64,000 bases of DNA from Daphnia carinata (Eukaryota > Arthropoda > Branchiopoda > Diplostraca > Daphniidae). Below the pieces are notes generated by a model. It searched no databases. It worked only from the letters and a program-made list of their open reading frames with translations, and was not told where the DNA came from. Numbering within the stretch: the stretch's first letter is position 1; each line of letters begins with the position of its first letter. Both the position numbers and the translations under genes were made by a program. Positions 60,837-64,000 of this stretch are shown here, piece after piece. The stretch spans positions 6,356,424 through 6,420,423 of the forward strand of contig NC_081334.1 of NCBI RefSeq assembly GCF_022539665.2. The letters run 5' to 3'.

Positions 60837-63800
60837 AAGCCGACCGAGCTCACCTCCTGACCGATCACGACATGTCCACTGCGACAACAACGAAGAGTTT
60901 GCGGCTACAACAACAACAACAGCAAGCCGAACAAGTGACGAACAATAACGAAGCCAAAGCGTCGAATGAAGAAGGCAGCAACACGGGCGTGAGTTGCCCC
61001 CTGTGCCAGAACCGTTTCGCCGACCGGGCTCAAGTGGAGCAACACGCCGCCACGGTGCACAACGTCAACGCCGAGGGCCTGGAACGTCTCATGCTGCTGG
61101 TGGAGCAGGCCAACTGGCTCAACGCAGCCATGCAACAACAACAACAGCAACAGCAACAGCAACAGCAACAACAACAACCACAACAACCACCAGCAGCAGC
61201 AGCAGCAGCAGCAGGTAACAACAACGCTCTGTGCCGGCCTGAGGAAGACGCGAGGCGCGAATCGCCGTCCTCTGGCGAGGACGAGAGCGAATCGCCCGCT
61301 CCCGTGGCCGCTCTCCTTCACCAGCAACAGCAGCAGCGCGGCCAGCAACAGGCGGCCGTCGTGCCGCCGGCCGCCACCGTCTCGGAGAGGCACGCCTACA
61401 AATACCGCTGCCCTCAGTGCTCGCTGGCCTTCAAAACGCTGGACAAGCTGCAATTGCACTCGCAATATCACGTCATTCGCGACGCCACAAAGTGTCCACT
61501 TTGCGGACGATCATTCCGCTCCATCTTGTCCCTCCAGAAGCATCTGGAGAGCTCGCACGCCGAGCTCACCGACGAGGAGGCCAACGTCCTGCGCCAGAGC
61601 CTCTTGTCGCACCCGTTGCTCCTCAGCGGACTGGCCGGACAGGCCAGCGAAGCGGCCATCAGCGAATACCTTCGCCGCGAACAGGCCGCCGCCGCCGAAC
61701 TCTCTGGCGGTGAGGACGAAACGGACCAGGAAGATTCGGCACTGCTTCAGAACTCCGGGCTGCTGGCCTCCACCATGGACGAGGGTCAAGAGGAAAGCGA
61801 AGAGATGGATCACGATCAGATGGGCAGCGACTGCGGCCTGGCGCACAACCACAGCCAGAAGGGCGGCATGGCGGGCGGGAACGGGGGCGCGACGGCAGGT
61901 CACGGCGAGCAGGTCCACCAGGGCACTCCGCTGGAGGAGTACCTCAACAGCGCCTCGGTGGCCGAAGAGACTTACGCCGACCCGGTCCGTCGCCACAAGT
62001 GCCATCGGTGCAAGATGGCTTTCACGTCTCAGAGTTACCTGACTAGTCACAACAAGACGATGCAGCACCGCAAGGGCGAGAAGCTGCACTACCCCATGGA
62101 GAAATACCTGGACCCCAACAGGCCGTTCAAGTGCGACGTCTGCAAAGAGTCGTTTACGCAGAAGAACATCCTCCTCGTTCACTACAATTCCGTCAGCCAT
62201 TTGCACAAGCTCAAGAGGGCCGCTTCCCTCGCAGAGCCGGCCGCCGCCGCCGCTTCACCAGTCACACCCTTGCCGCCGTTGATCGCCAGACCGGAACGGC
62301 CCGTCACGGCCAATTCGACCTGCTCCACAGGAGGAGCCGCCAACGCCGCCAACGAGTCGCCGGCCGGCGGCCTGAACGGCAACAACAACAACAACAATAG
62401 CAGCAACAACAGCAAGCCGTGGAAGTGCAACATTTGCAAAGTGGCCTACAGTCAAGGATCGACGCTGGACATTCACCTGCGCTCCGTCCTCCATCAGACG
62501 AGGGCGTCGAAATTGCAAGAGCTCGCAGCTGCCGGACAGATTGATCTGACCCGGCCATTGATCGAACAGCCGTCACCTGGGACGGCCGCCGTTCAGAGCT
62601 CGCCCGAATCGCCCGCCCTGCCCGGCCGTAAGACGAGCCCCGTCGCCATCGAAAACGGGCTGGATCAGCAGCAACATCAGCAACAACAGCAACAGCTGGC
62701 CATGGCCCTCGGACAACTCTACGGCCTGTCGGCTGAGCAACTGTTCCAGCAACAGCAGCAGCAACAGTTGGTCCAGCAGTACTACTCGGCCGTCGGCTTC
62801 AACAATGCCGACATCAATTGGCCGAATAACGCGAAAATGGCCGAACGGGCCGACGATTCGCCCGTCGCCCTACCCGACGACAACGCCAACAACAACAACA
62901 ACAAAATGAATCTGCCCGCCCGGCGATCGTCGCGCATGCTCAAACACCTGCTGGGCAGTTACGGCTTCGAACTAGTGATGCAATTCAACGAGTGCCACCA
63001 GAAGCAACGCGGCGCCGGCCAACCTAAACAGCAGCAGCAGCAACAACAACAACTGCAGCGGGGCGACGACCAGCAGCAACAACAACAGCAACAACAATCT
63101 GGCGTCAATAACATCAACCTCAACAGCTCGACGGCCAGCGATCCGGCCGAAGAGGAGAACAAAGAAAACGCCATGGAGACGGACTCTACAGTCCCAGCGG
63201 ACAAGACGCCCGAAATCCAGCGCTGCGTCTGCCCGCTCTGCCACAAGAGCTTCTCCAGTATTTGGGTCCTCAAGGCGCACAGCGAGGAGGTCCATCGTCA
63301 GATGGTGCCGCCCCATTGCGTCGAACAATGCGCCGACGAGATTAAACGGACGGCCAACCTCAACACTTCGACGTCGGCTCCGGCCGGCGTCGGACCTCAT
63401 TTGTCGCCCGTCGAACGGCTCCCGCCGCCGGGCAATATCGATCGAGCCGAGCGCGAACCGACGGCCGAACTGGCCGTCGGCGAGTCGTCCTCGTCGTCGG
63501 CCGGGCCGGCTTCTGTGAAAGCGACGGCAGCGACGCCGCGGCCGGAGAGCACACCTACTCCGCGCACGGCCTCGTCCACTCCGATTTCGACCAGCGCCGT
63601 TGAGTCGGCGGCCCAGGCTCAGGCCCAGCAGGCCGCCCAGATGCAGCAGTCGCAATTGGCGCAGCAGATGAGCGACATGCAGGGCGTTTTGAACGCCATG
63701 GGATTGGCGTCGCAGCTTCAACAGCAATTCAACCCGATGATGATGGGCTTGGCCGGTTTAGGCCTGCACGGCGCCGCCGGACTGGGCTTCAACATGCCGG

Positions 63801-64000
63801 CCGCCGCTCTAGCCGCCATGAACATGCAGCCGCCGTTGATGAACCCGTTCATGATGGCCGCTGGCCATTTCGACCCGATTCAAGCGGCCATGGCTGCCCA
63901 GGCTGCGCAGAACAATCCGTACCTGCAATCGGCCATGGATCAGCAAGCCGGACAGTACGCCAAACAGCAACAGCAAATGCAGCAGCAGCAACAACAACAG
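60837..64000 (+). CDS. zfh2: zfh2/ZFHX3/4-type protein, coding exon 2 (runs off window)
   Basis: The exon opens after TTTGTTTTAG; its first two bases complete the split codon (Glu1119). It stays open for 1,054 codons to the final base, giving residues 1119-2173. C2H2-type fingers have their first Cys at 1172, 1310, 1338, 1507, 1551, 1649 and about 1917. Family hallmarks include [20 protein letters not shown] at 1306-1325, [20 protein letters not shown] with [20 protein letters not shown] near 1539-1578, [20 protein letters not shown] near 1647-1666, and the finger-free block [20 protein letters not shown] at 1821-1840, all closely like ZFHX3/ZFHX4. Long Gln, Asn and Ala tracts lie between fingers, and the last residues are a Met/Ala/Gln-rich low-complexity region. 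The several homeodomains expected downstream are not in the window. GC-rich third positions contrast with the AT-rich intron. Confidence 0.95.
61134..61214 (+). repeat. zfh2: CAA/CAG tract read as poly-Gln then poly-Ala
   Basis: A mixed CAA/CAG tract encodes about 15 Gln. After CCACAACAACCACCA the repeat continues as pure CAG units but is now read in the GCA frame, giving about eight Ala. The reading frame of the gene itself is intact across the tract. Confidence 0.9.

Noticed and set aside
62972-63727. 251-codon minus-strand frame, with similar ones at 56644-57429, 60905-61471 and 61511-62206
   Set aside because: All are antisense shadows of the zfh2 exons, dominated by poly-Leu from CAG repeats.

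Overview
The window is eukaryotic nuclear DNA, most likely from an arthropod. My tentative guess is a branchiopod crustacean such as Daphnia. The reasons are one large spliced zinc-finger gene with close sequence kinship to the zfh2/ZFHX3/ZFHX4 family, GT-AG introns, a TCAGTC-type initiator, and non-coding DNA packed with poly(T)/poly(A) runs and (CA)n, (GA)n and A-rich pentamer microsatellites. The species call is inference; the gene family call is firm.

Layout. Bases 1 to about 44,900 hold no protein-coding gene I can support. Every open frame there is short, rich in homopolymer-encoded Phe/Lys, or a readthrough of (CA)n. Three short stretches there look like small exons with good splice signals on the + strand (8250-8339, 29730-29872, 39170-39258). 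They may be distal 5' untranslated exons of the gene at the right, or of unseen transcripts. From about 44,900 to 45,260 the DNA becomes GC-rich and contains an initiator-like TCAGTC; 45,201-46,330 reads like a long 5' untranslated first exon ending in a donor site. After an intron-like stretch (46,331-54,054) comes an exon (54,055-57,598) with 189 nt of leader and the first 1,118 codons of a zfh2-type protein. An intron of 3,238 nt follows (57,599-60,836), then a second large coding exon that stays open to the last base of the window (60,837-64,000). The two exons join in phase and give 2,173 residues with 15 C2H2-type zinc fingers. The homeodomains expected of this family must lie beyond the right edge.

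How it fits together. A very large gene-free stretch upstream of a developmental transcription factor is typical of loci with distributed regulatory elements. I flag several structured or motif-rich patches in it: a 20-bp perfect palindrome, a 14-bp inverted repeat, a run of four hairpins with paired CAGGTG sites, homeodomain-type and CRE-type palindromes, and a GC-rich hairpin beside an initiator-like sequence. I found no mobile element, rRNA, tRNA or CRISPR array, and no novel multi-gene system.
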